Positions 54,140-64,000 are shown, counted from the first letter of the stretch. The stretch is DNA of 64,000 nt from Nitzschia sp. pyKryTriq1 (GCA_956465555.1 OY101117.1:1426001-1490000), one strand, 5' to 3'. Translations and numbers: made by a program. Notes: a model not told the origin generated them from the sequence alone.

Positions 54140-55675
54140 CTACAGCTCTGGCCCAATGTCGACTGCTCCAAGCTCCGCTAATAACTCTGCAACGGGGTGA
54201 GATGCGTCGAAACTTCGAAGCGCAATGTGATAAGGACTGACTCCAGCTCCACCGTTTGTCACAGCATTGACATCGGCCCCATGCTCCACCAACAGTCTCA
54301 CGGCGTCAACGTGCCCGCCACGAACAGCCTCGTGGATTGGCTGCCAACCATTTCCATCTTTAGCATGCAGAGCTCTTTTGTTTCCCACGGCCAGTTCTTT
54401 CAACACCTCGATATCACCAAGAGCTGCTGCTGCGTGTCCCTCCGCCTTCGCTACTTGTGCCGCAGAAGGCGAATGCTTTTTCCAGCCCGCCGGATTCCTT
54501 CGCTCCCAGTTGCGGAGCTCGGGAGAGTCGGACAAAATATACGGCGGGTAGAAATCGTCAACGTTCTCCCATGCTCCATCGTACAAGTGCTCACCAGTCG
54601 GTTCAAAGTGGATAAAGATGTTGGCGTAAAATCGACCTTTGAGTGCGAAGGGTCGCTGGAAAACAAGAGAACGAAACAATCGAGTCAGTAAGATATGGCG
54701 GAATCGTAACCTTCAATGTGACTAATACTCAAAACAACTTACTCCGTGCAAGAGGCTACCAGATTCGTCTGTGATAGAGAGTGAAACATCGAATTCGTGC
54801 CTGTTAGCCGGGGCCACACTCGAAAATTGAATTATTACCAGGAGGACTAACGATCAACTTACAAAGCACCATATCACCAGGCTCCATAGTCACGTTCACG
54901 GCTCTATCATGTCTATCATAAACCTCCAATAGCCATGGCTCGTCGACATCTTGATCTACGTTGATGATACAGGAGGAAACAAGAGGAAGGCGGTCGACAT
55001 GCGGAGCCAAAATCGCCCCCTCGGTGTATACACGAATACCATAAAGACTGGAAGGTTGCAGTTTCATACCAGTCCAGGCCTCAATCGTCGGACGAGCGGC
55101 TTCCCAAATTTCATTCTTGAATTTGGTGCCTCCTCCTCGGAGCTGATTGTTCTCAATGCTGACCATATAGGTGGGGGCGGCCCAGTTGTTTGTGTAAATA
55201 TTTCCCATGCCCCATTCTTCCTGCGCTTTCTTGGCCTTGTTCTTTTGCCAATAGTTGTTGATGAGGTCCCAGAGAGGCTTTGGAGCCTTAAGCTTCTTGA
55301 AGCCTGTCGACGTGTAATTCTGAGAAGGAAAGGACATCGTGTGTTAGGAAAAACCGGGTTGTGCTTGCTGACAACACCAATTTATGAAACAGCACACAAA
55401 AAACGCACCACCATGCTTTGAGGCTGACGACGACTCATTTCAATGCGATCATTTTCGTTCATGTTGCATCGGACAGCTCCTTTCGCGCCCCATTGATCTC
55501 GACACCCCTGCATGTACTCGTCGTAGATTTTTTTTCGATCGCCGAGCAAATTCCCGCAACTGAAATCTTTCGAATGGATCGGAAACGAACAGTCAACGCC
55601 GTATCCTTCGTCCTCGGCTGCGAGGGAACCAACGGTAAGAAGGGCTAAAAGATAGAAAGAGCAGATGAGGAACAT
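54140..55675 (-). CDS. Secreted prolyl 4-hydroxylase-like oxygenase with ankyrin repeats, copy A
   Basis: Four exons (55675..55409, 55319..54863, 54768..54743, 54655..54140) give 421 residues. Signal peptide MFLICSFYLLALLTVGSLAA, then a Cys-rich YGVDCSFPIHSKD domain shared by all three copies. NYTSTGFKKLKAPKPLWDLI opens the 2OG-Fe(II) oxygenase: IRVYTEGAILAPHVDRLPLV supplies HxD, and LLHGRPFALKGRFYANIFIH supplies the distal His and basic residues. The C-terminus has ankyrin repeats (DGNGWQPIHEAVRGGHVDAV, LLVEHGADVNAVTNG) and ends GPEL. Exon 3 is only 26 bases. Prolyl 4-hydroxylases act in the secretory pathway on wall and glycoproteins; a role for the ankyrins is unknown. Confidence 0.8.
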
Positions 55676-56247
55676 GATATCGATTGGTTTCAAGAGGAGA
55701 TGTCCCTAAATTTGTGACCTGTTCGAAGGTATCCCGCTCCGTTTGCGGTATGTTGTTGGTCTTGCTTTCTGCGAGCGAAGTTCGCGTTTGTGCCTCACAA
55801 ATTTTCGTTGGAAACGCCGAAACGGCGCGAACCAGAACCCCGATTGAAGGAAACGCGCCGGGCGAGCCATTCTATTATGGCGCGCCCGCCAGCCCTCACT
55901 CGTGAGTATGTGGGAAATAAATAGACTACAGTAGTAGTTTTTACGTTTTACTAGAGAAATCCTCCCAAGAGGCAAATATGCCAATAGCATACTTTTCAAC
56001 TAGCTGGAGTAGCATGTAACAGTGTCCTCTTCATCTTGGTTCATGGGGAATTCGTTGCTGGTGTATTCGTAGCCAAAATACCAAAAGGTGCATAGTGGTA
56101 CCGTTACGCCATGGAAAGCCTCTCTTGCTGCTAACACAAAAAATTATAAGGTTTTCAGTGGACGCTGGAATAGGCGGATCTGAACACTACTACAAAGAGA
56201 TGCGGTCAAATATTGCTTTCTCCACTGCTACAGTCATCGCTCTCACT
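55676..56247. other. Intergenic spacer between copies A and B
   Basis: About 570 bp with no gene recognised. It is the 5' flank of copy A and the 3' flank of copy B. Confidence 0.3.
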
Positions 56248-57891
56248 TTAGAGTTCGTCGTCGCCAACGCCTTCATCCTCCTCATCGTCGTCGTCCTCAT
56301 CGTCGTCGTCCTCATCGTCATCGTCATCGTCCTCATCGTCATCGTCATCATCCTCGTCGGCGTCCTCCTCTTCCTCTAGCGGCACTTCACTTTTCACATC
56401 CTCGGCACCTAGCTGTTGCAGTAGGAGTGTGATTGGATGTTCAACCCCGAGCTCATGCATCGCCAAGTTCAGTGGTGAGGATCCCAAACCATTATCGGTT
56501 CGTGCATTCAAGTCGGCTCCGCGGTCGATCAAAAATTTGACAGTTTCAAAATGTTGTTCACTGATGGCCTCATGGAATGGCTAGATTCAAGTCAGAAAAA
56601 ATGTGTTGAGCATACGACAAGATCAAAACTGAAGCATTTCCATTGCTTTTCCGGCTGTTCTTCTTACCCGCCATCCGTCGTCGTTCTCGTAATTCACAAG
56701 CCGAGGATCCAAATCCAAATATTCCTTCAAGTCCTCTACGTTTCCTTCTTTCGCAAGGGTAATCAACAAATCCATGTCATCCTCGTGTAATGCCTTTTGT
56801 ACAGAAGTAGCCACACGGAGTTAGCGTCTGGCATTGAACTTGCGCCCTTCGAACTGCGATCTCGATGAAACCTACCTTGGACCATCCCTCGGGGTGTTCG
56901 GCGAGCCAGTGTTCTGCTTCCGGGGAATTCGGCAAGATATAAGGAGGGAGCCCTCCATTCAAATTCAGGTCGTATGATTCTTGACCCTCATCATGTAGTC
57001 TCTCACCCATTGGCTCAAAATGAATGAATATATTTGCATAGAAGCGGCCGTTCAACGGAAAGGGGCGCCCGTGGACTAGCGAATGGCTCTCATAGAAAAC
57101 CATATCGAATGGGCGCATTGTTATGTTCACAGCTTCACCAAATCGATTATAAACCTCGAGTGGCCAGTCTTCGTCGACATCCTGAGCCACATTCACTATG
57201 CAGGAGCTGACCAAAGGAAGCCGGTCAATGTGTGGATTCAGAATGCTCCCATTTGTGTACACCCGAATTCCATACACACTAGATGATCGCGTTCGAATCC
57301 CTGTCCATTCCTCCACTTCTTTTTGAGCTACTTCCCAGATTGCATCAACGAGATCCTGCCCACCTCCGATATTGTCTCCGTTTGAAACAGATATGAATTT
57401 TGTGGGCGCTTCCCAGTGGTTTGTATAAATGTTTCCTTCGGACCATTCTTCGTCTACTGCGTTTTCATGGTTATTTTCCCAGAAATCACTTAGCAGCTTT
57501 TGTAGACTGGGTGGTGCTCTTACTTTGCGAAAGCCCCCAGAAGTGTAATTCTTTCAAAACAAGGAAATCAATGTATCGTGAGCCGATGCATTCGGCGTGC
57601 CATCCACCATTATTATTGGAATCATCACCATCGACTTACCACCATGGACTGAGGCTGTCTTCGATTCATAATCAGCCTAGTACTTTCTTCAAAGTCACAT
57701 TCCATGGGACTATAGTGGGCTCTGCAACCGTCCATGAAAGCTTTGTAGACTCCATGACGAGCGCCAAGATCGCCACAATCATCGCTGAACGTTTGATTGT
57801 GAATGGGGAAGGAGCAGTCGACGCCATAGCCAGCGGCTTTCCCCACCAGTAGTGAGAACAATGTTAGGAGCAAAGGATTAGTGTGTCGCAT
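56248..57891 (-). CDS. P4H-like oxygenase with ankyrin repeats and acidic tail, copy B
   Basis: Four exons (57891..57640, 57550..56876, 56793..56668, 56580..56248) give 461 residues. A signal peptide (MRHTNPLLLTLFSLLVGKAA) and YGVDCSFPIHNQTF match the other copies. The catalytic region has NPHIDRLPLVSSCIVNVAQD and LVHGRPFPLNGRFYANIFIH. Unlike copies A and C, exon 2 runs unbroken through the distal His region; instead introns lie in the ankyrin part. The tail is a run of Asp/Glu (about 430-455) encoded by a TC(G/A/C) trinucleotide repeat and ends DDEL, close to the KDEL/HDEL ER-retrieval signal. An in-frame upstream ATG at 58002 is an alternative start. Confidence 0.8.
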
Positions 57892-59048
57892 GGCTTTGGT
57901 TGAATTCCATTGAATGACGATTGTTGGAACGATGCAAGGTAGTAGGAGTAGCAAGCAAGGAGAGTATGAGTTGTATTTTGTTCCTTGGGTTTTCGTTTTC
58001 ATAACTTCTAAGACTCCGCAACCGACACCGCACCAAAATTCCTACGTCTTCGCACCGTAGTAACTCTACGTAGCCAACGACCATGACCCGTAAAAAACCA
58101 TCCAAGACCGAATCGGTCCCGAAAGTATCTGCCGAGACACCCCGCAGAGGTGCCGATAGCAAACGTCTCAAAGGATCTATTCCGAAAAAGCGCAACGACG
58201 ACGATGATGTTTCTATTGAAAGAGACAGGATCGAAAATCAGCCCAAAAGAAAAAATCCCACTGGTACTGATTCTACACGTTTCACTCGCAGCAGCCGTCT
58301 CAACCCCACTCCTCCCCACTTATCACGTTACTTCTCCCGATCTTGTGCACTGGTACAAGCAGAACCCATCGACGCCAAACTACTCTGGTTACAAGCTACT
58401 CAGGTCCCGGGCCCACCGGCTACCACCGACGTGGACTAATCTCTATCTATATATCAAGACAAGCGTACAATCGCTTGCGAGTGTCCTATCCCCCTAGACG
58501 GCGAGACTACTTCTTGGACAATAGGCGCGCATTCAGCTCCTTACGGGCAATACTATGAAAATAAAGTATTAATCTTTGTGTTATTATTATTATTATTATC
58601 CTTGGGTTTTCGCTTTGACACTCTCTCTTCTTCTGGCTTTTCTGTTTACACCTACCGGTACCAGGTACCGTGCAGGAACTTGTCGCCTCGCGTCGGAGCG
58701 GGCGGAGGACTGACTACAGTAGCTAGTTTTTGACTAACTCGAACTTGAAAAGCCTCCCGAAAAATTTGCGCGTTCGACCGTTGACCGTTGAGTTCGTTCT
58801 CTCGACCGACCCCTTTGACTCCACCAACGTAACCAGAGGGAAGGAAGCAGAATAGAAGAATCGTACTGTGTCCAATAGCTTTCGGTCGTACTAATTGTAG
58901 GTTCTTCATGGATCAATAGTATTTGCAATCCATGTCTAGAGTGTTTCTGTCTTGCTGAAATGCATGTTGTCAATCTATTCCTCTACTACTAGTAGTATTT
59001 TATTTCTCAAATATAGTTTTCGGTGCTGCAGCGAGTTGGAATGGACGT
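57892..59048. other. Spacer between copies B and C
   Basis: About 1.16 kb. Apart from the uncertain frame at 58083, it holds a (TTA)n microsatellite at about 58579-58597 and GGTACC/TACCGGT words at 58652-58670. Confidence 0.3.
58083..58439 (+). CDS. Small basic hypothetical protein
   Basis: 118 residues from the ATG at 58083, starting MTRKKPSKTESVPKVSAETP and containing several Lys/Arg clusters (KRLKGSIPKKR, NQPKRKN) that could be nuclear localisation signals. Later it reads TRFTRSSRLNPTPPHLSRYF. It is divergent from copy B by 190 bp. An AATAAAG polyadenylation-like word occurs at 58560, 120 bp past the stop. An intron may exist and change the 3' half. Uncertain. Confidence 0.33.
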   Translation: MTRKKPSKTESVPKVSAETPRRGADSKRLKGSIPKKRNDDDDVSIERDRIENQPKRKNPTGTDSTRFTRSSRLNPTPPHLSRYFSRSCALVQAEPIDAKLLWLQATQVPGPPATTDVD

Positions 59049-60417
59049 TTAGAGTTCAGCGCCAAACTCTTTGGCTCCGAGTTGCTGCATGAATTTCACG
59101 ACGATGTGGTCGTCTCCAAGAGCTTCCCGAGCAATCTTCAAGGGACTCACTCCCTTTCCTTTGTGTGTACGTGCGTTCATGTCGGCACCATTCTCCAACA
59201 AGAACTCAATAGTATCCAGGTGGCCACCACGAGCTGCTTCGTGGATCGGCTGCCATCCATTTCTATCCTTGGCGATCAACGATCGCCTGTCCTCTCCAGC
59301 TATCCGAAGGAGCTCCTGCATGTCATTCTTAGCCGCGGCAGCAAAGGCAGGGAGAGTATCGACTTGTGCACCTGAGGGAGACTCTTGGTGCCAGCCGGAG
59401 GGATTTCGCTTCTTCCAGTAATCAGCTTCTTCCGAACCCCTGATAATGTATGGAGGGTAGAAGTCATCCATTTCTTCAACAAAGTCGTAGTTTTCAAAAT
59501 TCAAAGGCTTTCCTGTCGGCTGAAAGTGGATAAAGACATTGGCAAAGTAATTTCCCTTCATTGCGAACGGACGACCATGGATTAGGGTTCCGGATTCATA
59601 CTGTCCAAATTAACATCGAAATTACGAGGTGTGAGTTGACAGTAGATGCTGAGAAGAGCCCTTCAATAGTAGAATCACAACTTACGAGAACCATGTCGCC
59701 AGGCTCCATCGTCACGTTGACAGAATTTCCATCCCGGTCAAAAACCTCGAGGACCCAATCTTCTTCAACATCCTGGGCGACATTCACAATGCAGGAGCTC
59801 ACAAGTGGGAGTCTGTCCGCATGAGGGCTCAAGATTGCACCTTCGGTGTAAACACGAATGCCATAAAGACTGGAAGGCTCTTGCTCCATTCCAGTCCACT
59901 CTTCAATCACAGGCTTGGCCGCATCCCAAATGGCCGCCTTGAGATCGTAGCCTGCGCCTGGGAGGGTTGAATCTTCGACGCTCACCATATAGGTAGGGGC
60001 TTCCCAATGGTTCACGTAAACGTTGCCTCTACCCCATACCTCTTGCTTCTTCAAGTGGTTATTTCGATCCCAGTGATCTTTCAGAAGCTTGTAGAGGTTC
60101 TCGGGCGCCTTGATTTTCTTGAAGCCCGTACTGGTGTAGTTGAGCATACCTGCCGGTTGACGTAGACTCATAGCGATTCTGTCATTTTCATAATCTTCGC
60201 AAATGTCTTCGCCAAATGCGTCATAGCAACCTTGCATGTAGTCCTCGTAGACTTTCTTCCGATCCCCAAGGAGATTTCCACAACGAAGATTCTTGTGATG
60301 GATTGGGAAAGTACAATCTACACCGTACGGCGATCCTTCGTTTTCATCAGTGACGGATATCGACTGAGCAGGAAGGATGACTGCCATGACGGCAAGGCTT
60401 CGTAAGAAAAGATTCAT
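59049..60417 (-). CDS. P4H-like oxygenase with ankyrin repeats, copy C
   Basis: Two exons (60417..59686 and 59600..59049) give 427 residues. Signal peptide LAVMAVILPAQSISV, Cys-rich YGVDCTFPIHHKNLRCGN, then LNYTSTGFKKIKAPENLYKL. The catalytic part has AILSPHADRLPLVSSCIVNV with HxD and TLIHGRPFAMKGNYFANVFI with the distal His, split by an intron just before YESGTLIHG. Ankyrin repeats follow (DRNGWQPIHEAARGGHLDTI, LLENGADMNARTHKG) and the protein ends KEFGAEL. The intron that separates the Cys-rich part from the oxygenase in copies A and B is absent here. Family role: 2-oxoglutarate-dependent hydroxylation of secreted proteins. Confidence 0.82.
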
Positions 60418-60867
60418 GATCTTTGTGTTTCACACTTGGTGTTTTCGATGAGGAGATCGGATAGTGATTTTATGATGTGTTTCGATTCCACATTTTGCGT
60501 TTGTGGGGGTCATGGAACAAAGGAAAGAGGGTTCGGTTCGCGTTCGGTTTCGTGGAGGAAGACTTGAAGATACATGCCCGTTCGCGTTTTGATATATCAA
60601 AAGCAAGACTTGCAACCAGAGATTTCAGTTTGCGCTGAATGACCTTCGGATTAGGGCCTTCGGAACGATGACTGCAACAACTCGCATCTTCAAGCAATCT
60701 TGGCGATTGGCGATCTTCTCTGGTAATATAATCGTAATCGTGAAAAAGGAGGACTCGAACTAGTCAATCGAATACAACCCATGCCATACGAGTTTATTTT
60801 TCACGACTCCGACATCACGTAGGCCTGGTACAAAACCAAATAAGCACTAAATTAGAACCCTTTGTAA
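60418..60867. other. Intergenic region, nothing recognised
   Basis: About 450 bp upstream of copy C, AT-rich, with no supported gene. Confidence 0.3.
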
Positions 60868-61608
60868 CTAAGTTAGCACCCTTTTTGTAGTCGTAAAATC
60901 GAAAAAAATGAAGCACAACATCAACAAGATCATCACCACATCATCAATGGCCTCGGTCGTAAGCTGCCACCTGAGCGGGACAGGGGCTACTCGTCCTGCT
61001 GTTGGTGCCGGTCCTGCTGTTGTTGGCGGTGGTGGAGTCGGTCCTGCCGTTGTTGTTGGTGGTGGTGGAGTCGGTCCTGCTGTTGGTGGTCGTGGTGGAG
61101 TCCGTCCTGCTGTTGGTGTTGTTGGCGGTGGTGGTTTCAAAGTAGAGCGCCTTCGAGCGATCTGATCATCGATCTCGCGAAGACCGCGTCTACATCGCAG
61201 CCTCGCCCGGGTCGCAAAAGTGGGAATGCGAGTGAGAAGAGGCGACTTGTTTTCAATGATTGCATTCGACTCGTTCAACTCTGTCAACCAGAGTCTGTCT
61301 TCTTCCGGTGAGACATCATAAGTCTTAGACAACAGCACAAAGAAGACCTTCTTCGTCGGAGGCAATCGCTTCGTTCGCAAGTGGATCCCAGTTGCATTTC
61401 CGCCTGCGACTGTGGTGCCGACTGGACCAAGAGTCTCTATAGCTTTCTTTAATGTCTTAGTAGAGAAATCAAAGTTACCATCAAAGTCGTAGTATAGCTG
61501 TAGAATAGTCTTCAATGCGTCCAAAGTGTACCATTTGTCATGGCAGGGCGCGTCGGATTCGCGAAGATCCCGCACCGCAGCTGCAAGTAGCTCGTTCGTA
61601 ACCACCAT
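60868..61608 (-). CDS. Proline-rich orphan protein
   Basis: 246 residues, single exon. The N-terminal 150 residues are globular-looking and conserved in character: MVVTNELLAAAVRDLRESDA, KWYTLDALKTILQLYYDFDG, TGIHLRTKRLPPTKKVFFVL and DVSPEEDRLWLTEL. A Pro/Thr/Ala-Gly repeat (PPPPTTTAGPTP, four or more units, about 155-200) follows, encoded by a GGT/GTT-rich minisatellite near 61000-61130. The C-terminus contains a hydrophobic helix (DDVVMILLMLCFIFFDF). I do not recognise it; a domesticated or truncated multicopy gene is possible. Confidence 0.5.
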   Translation of the reverse strand: MVVTNELLAAAVRDLRESDAPCHDKWYTLDALKTILQLYYDFDGNFDFSTKTLKKAIETLGPVGTTVAGGNATGIHLRTKRLPPTKKVFFVLLSKTYDVSPEEDRLWLTELNESNAIIENKSPLLTRIPTFATRARLRCRRGLREIDDQIARRRSTLKPPPPTTPTAGRTPPRPPTAGPTPPPPTTTAGPTPPPPTTAGPAPTAGRVAPVPLRWQLTTEAIDDVVMILLMLCFIFFDFTTTKRVLT

Positions 61609-61994
61609 TGCACGGATTTTTGACTTTTTTTCGACGAATGCCTTCTAAGATGTATGTTTAGATGAAATGTTCAATAATAGTCAAAAAGTACTTGCTAGAG
61701 AAGTAGTGGATGCTATGCTTCTATCACACCATCGTCGGTGGGAGTTTGTTGTCATTGTCGTGATGGCGATCGCGGAAGAAATTCTTTCATCATGATGGCG
61801 CGGCAGGACTCGTGTTCGTGATTCGCGCGTTTGTACCAGGGCTACATGGACCTACGTCATGCCAGAACGCTGGAAAATAAACTCGTACAAATTTTTCTAC
61901 CTCAATACCGGTAAAATCTCTGGCATTTGAAATTTCAGCCTTGCCTTCGAGTTGAGAAAAACGGACTCTACTAGCTAGAGTAGTACAGTAAAGA
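61609..61994. other. Intergenic region, nothing recognised
   Basis: About 390 bp with one TACCGGTA word near 61906 and no coding signal. Confidence 0.3.
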
Positions 61995-63308
61995 CTATGA
62001 ATCACTTTCAGAAGTCTTGGCCTTCTTTTTCGCCCGTTCGTTTTCTAGTTCCTCCACCGAAAATCCACCACGTCCCGATGACAAGCCCCGAGCCAGCATT
62101 GGATGCTCTCCGTCTTGACCGTCGTGTGGAATGTACGCATCACGCTGTTCCTTCTGCTTTTCTTGAGCTCGCTCCCTTTTCCTTTTATTCTTTGGTTTCT
62201 TGCCTCCCTTATAATCGCTGTTGGGACCCAGCACTTTGGTGGAAGAAAATCCGCCTGGAGGAGCCGGCCATTCATTTGGCCGGTCCTGCAAAATGTCTGT
62301 CGATAACGCCGAACGCATCAATACCCTAGCAATTGTCCCCGCTCTCCCATGCTTGTCATTGGCAATCTGAAAGGATAAAAAAGTGAGAACCAAACAAACA
62401 GCCAGCTGCATGTACTGTACGTAGGCGGTGCCCAACTTGTGGTGGTTTTGTACCAAGGTACATACCTTTCGGATCGGCCGTCGACAAAATCTCCACATCA
62501 TGTTTCCAAAATCGGGCCTCGCCTTCATGTCAGTCTCTACCCCTTCTCCTTCTTTATTTGCATCATCCGGGGTTGGAGACGGAATCTCCTGGCCCAGAGT
62601 CATCAATGCCCGTTTGGCGGTAAATTTGTCTTCAAAGCAAATGTTGCAGCTCAAATCTCCGAGCCATTCTACATACGTCGGCCCATATCCCGTGAAGAAT
62701 GCCATGAGATCCTTATTCCGGATTTGTTTGAAAGCAGCCCAGTCAATGGCAAATAAATGAATCTTTTCAGGGACCCAAGTTACCTCTTCCGTTGACGATG
62801 ATTCCTTCGAATCATCCACTGCAGCATCGCGTTTCTCTTCCGAAGACGATTCTTCCTCCGGCTTCGAGGCGTCTTCCAACGGCTTTATCCAGAGTGAGGA
62901 AGGTGGATCACTTCGTTGCGGTCGCAACATTTCTTCCTTGTCCCAGCATGCCGAGACCGGCAAATCCAACGCCTTTGGATCCTCTTTCATCGTCGGTTCG
63001 GTCGACTCAGACTCGGGTGTTTCTTCCGTCGTTGTTTTTGTTTCGCCCGCCTTGCCATCATGTTTGTCTTCACTACTGATCATCTTGGAAAAGCGGGCTT
63101 TTCGAGCCTCTTGTTTTGCCAGCTCCTCACTGTCCATTATATCGATCCCCGTGGCAAACCCTTTGCTCGTCGGTTGCTCTGCTTGCATGCGCATGCGTTT
63201 CACCTCGGTCCAGGGCAGGTAATCCTCCAATTTTGGTTCAACGTAGGCGGTGCCGAATTTATCGGCGCGGGCCTTTCGTTTTTCGCACTCCTTTTCGTAC
63301 TCTTCCAT
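61995..63308 (-). CDS. NCBP3: Nuclear cap-binding subunit 3 (NCBP3)
   Basis: Exons 63308..62466 and 62366..61995 give 404 residues. An acidic, disordered region (about 75-170) leads to the RRM-like core: EKIHLFAIDWAAFKQIRNKD, MAFFTGYGPTYVEWLGDLSC and NICFEDKFTAKRALMTLG, the EWLxDxSCNI pattern typical of NCBP3. MWRFCRRPIRK precedes the intron. NCBP3 binds capped RNA and the TREX/EJC export machinery in animals. The C-terminus has PNEWPAPPGGFSSTKVLGPN and basic KKPKNKRKRERA. The 99-bp intron (GTATGT to TTTCAG) is in frame and free of stops. Confidence 0.85.
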   Translation of the reverse strand: MEEYEKECEKRKARADKFGTAYVEPKLEDYLPWTEVKRMRMQAEQPTSKGFATGIDIMDSEELAKQEARKARFSKMISSEDKHDGKAGETKTTTEETPESESTEPTMKEDPKALDLPVSACWDKEEMLRPQRSDPPSSLWIKPLEDASKPEEESSSEEKRDAAVDDSKESSSTEEVTWVPEKIHLFAIDWAAFKQIRNKDLMAFFTGYGPTYVEWLGDLSCNICFEDKFTAKRALMTLGQEIPSPTPDDANKEGEGVETDMKARPDFGNMMWRFCRRPIRKVCTLVQNHHKLGTAYVQYMQLAVCLVLTFLSFQIANDKHGRAGTIARVLMRSALSTDILQDRPNEWPAPPGGFSSTKVLGPNSDYKGGKKPKNKRKRERAQEKQKEQRDAYIPHDGQDGEHPMLARGLSSGRGGFSVEELENERAKKKAKTSESDS

Positions 63309-64000
63309 CGTACGAGTGTGCTAACAGGTACAGTATGATAAACGAATCTAAAAAATAATGGCTTTGCTCTCTACTACTGTAGTAGGGACTATCGGGAAAG
63401 ATGTGTGGTGAGTGGTGTTCGTACGGTACTCGTAAAAAGCAGTGGTCATTGTCGTGCTGCACGGATGCGCGAGTGGTTGTTTGGTTGTGTTGTGGATTGT
63501 TTGGGCGGGCGTTGTCAGTAAGTTGGGCCACGCGAGTAGCGCGACCGCTGTGACGAATGAATGAGTGGAAGAAATATTGTCCGTTTTTGTCCGTATAGGA
63601 ATCACACAGCCCTAATTTTAAAGACGAGAACCCAAACTAGAACTTTTCCTTTTACACAGACATACTGATAAATTCTCTCTACCACTTACTAAAAAACGGG
63701 CAGTGAACAGACGCTCGCAATCCACCCGCACGCAAACAACGCCAGAGCAAAAGCACGCAGGGAGCCCAACATCCACCATCATCGCCGCTGCGCCGTCGTC
63801 CTCGATCAACCATCCTCCCGTTGCTTTCACCAAGACAACATCGGACTTACGATATTCGTATTGCTTGTTTAGGAAAGGTGTGTAGTCAGTCGGCATGTTG
63901 GTGTGTGTATGATTGTGCGATAATTGGAATGCTCATTTGGGTAGACAGTGGTGTCGAGGTTTCAGTTTTGAAAGAATGCGAAAGTGGGAGCATGCAATTT
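63309..64000. other. Right edge, no gene supported
   Basis: A minus-strand frame (63896..63618) starts MPTDYTPFLNKQYEYRKSDV and reads well for about 45 residues before becoming Cys-rich. It could be a first exon or part of a gene whose other exons I cannot place. It is reported here rather than called as a gene. Confidence 0.25.

Noticed and set aside
57286-57310. tRNA T-loop-like word (GTTCGAATCC)
   Set aside because: It lies within coding sequence of copy B and no cloverleaf arms could be paired around it.
60908-61165. Plus-strand Gly/Val-rich frame that could suggest a structural protein
   Set aside because: It is the antisense of the Pro/Thr minisatellite in the orphan gene.

Overview
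This window looks like nuclear DNA of a diatom, most likely a pennate one. Genes are compact and spliced, with GT-AG introns mostly about 80-190 bp long. Several products start with a signal peptide followed by an Ala-Phe type motif (AFTAP, LAFTN, DAFNQ), the signature of import into a complex red-lineage plastid. There is a TLC-type nucleotide transporter, diatom-type zinc-motif and LRR proteins, and a CoDi-like copia remnant. Intergenic DNA is crowded with the palindrome TACCGGTA and other GTAC-rich words. No rRNA, tRNA or CRISPR was recognised. The species cannot be fixed from the sequence alone.

Layout, 1-16 kb: a tail-anchored orphan protein; a divergent pair of a hemerythrin-domain protein (-) and a nucleotide transporter (+); a membrane LRR protein (two exons); a two-helix membrane protein of unknown function; an orphan two-exon secretory or plastid protein; plastid Cpn20; and the mitoribosomal GTPase mS29/DAP3, whose single intron falls inside the P-loop. 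16-26 kb: a 2 kb gene-free stretch with transposon debris, a diatom zinc-motif nuclear protein, a four-exon gene fusing a condensation/acyltransferase domain, a membrane domain and a lipocalin, and a five-exon transaldolase. 25.7-26.6 kb: a small broken copia-type LTR element.

27-48 kb holds housekeeping genes: NIP7, proteasome RPT1, an RBM42-like RNA-binding protein, an ABHD17-like depalmitoylase, UDP-glucose 4-epimerase, a 63-residue NDUFA1-like subunit, NAD-dependent glycerol-3-phosphate dehydrogenase, an ALKBH1-like dioxygenase, a CbbY-like plastid phosphatase, a repetitive coiled-coil plastid protein, a small four-helix membrane protein and a ZIP metal transporter. A tandem satellite lies at 34.7-35.1 kb and a well-preserved 150-bp Mutator-like MITE at 47.8 kb.

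48-64 kb: a 1790-residue membrane-anchored protein with a possible lipid-binding (TULIP-like) C-terminus, then three tandem secreted 2-oxoglutarate oxygenase/ankyrin genes that differ in intron content and C-terminal tail, an orphan proline-rich protein, and the cap-binding factor NCBP3. Genes for the mitochondrion, plastid, ER and nucleus are intermixed, as is usual in such genomes. The observations most worth following up are the acyltransferase-lipocalin fusion, the P4H-ankyrin array, the intact MITE and the GTAC/TACCGGTA islands at gene 5' ends. Exon borders were worked out by hand from splice signals, frame and family similarity.
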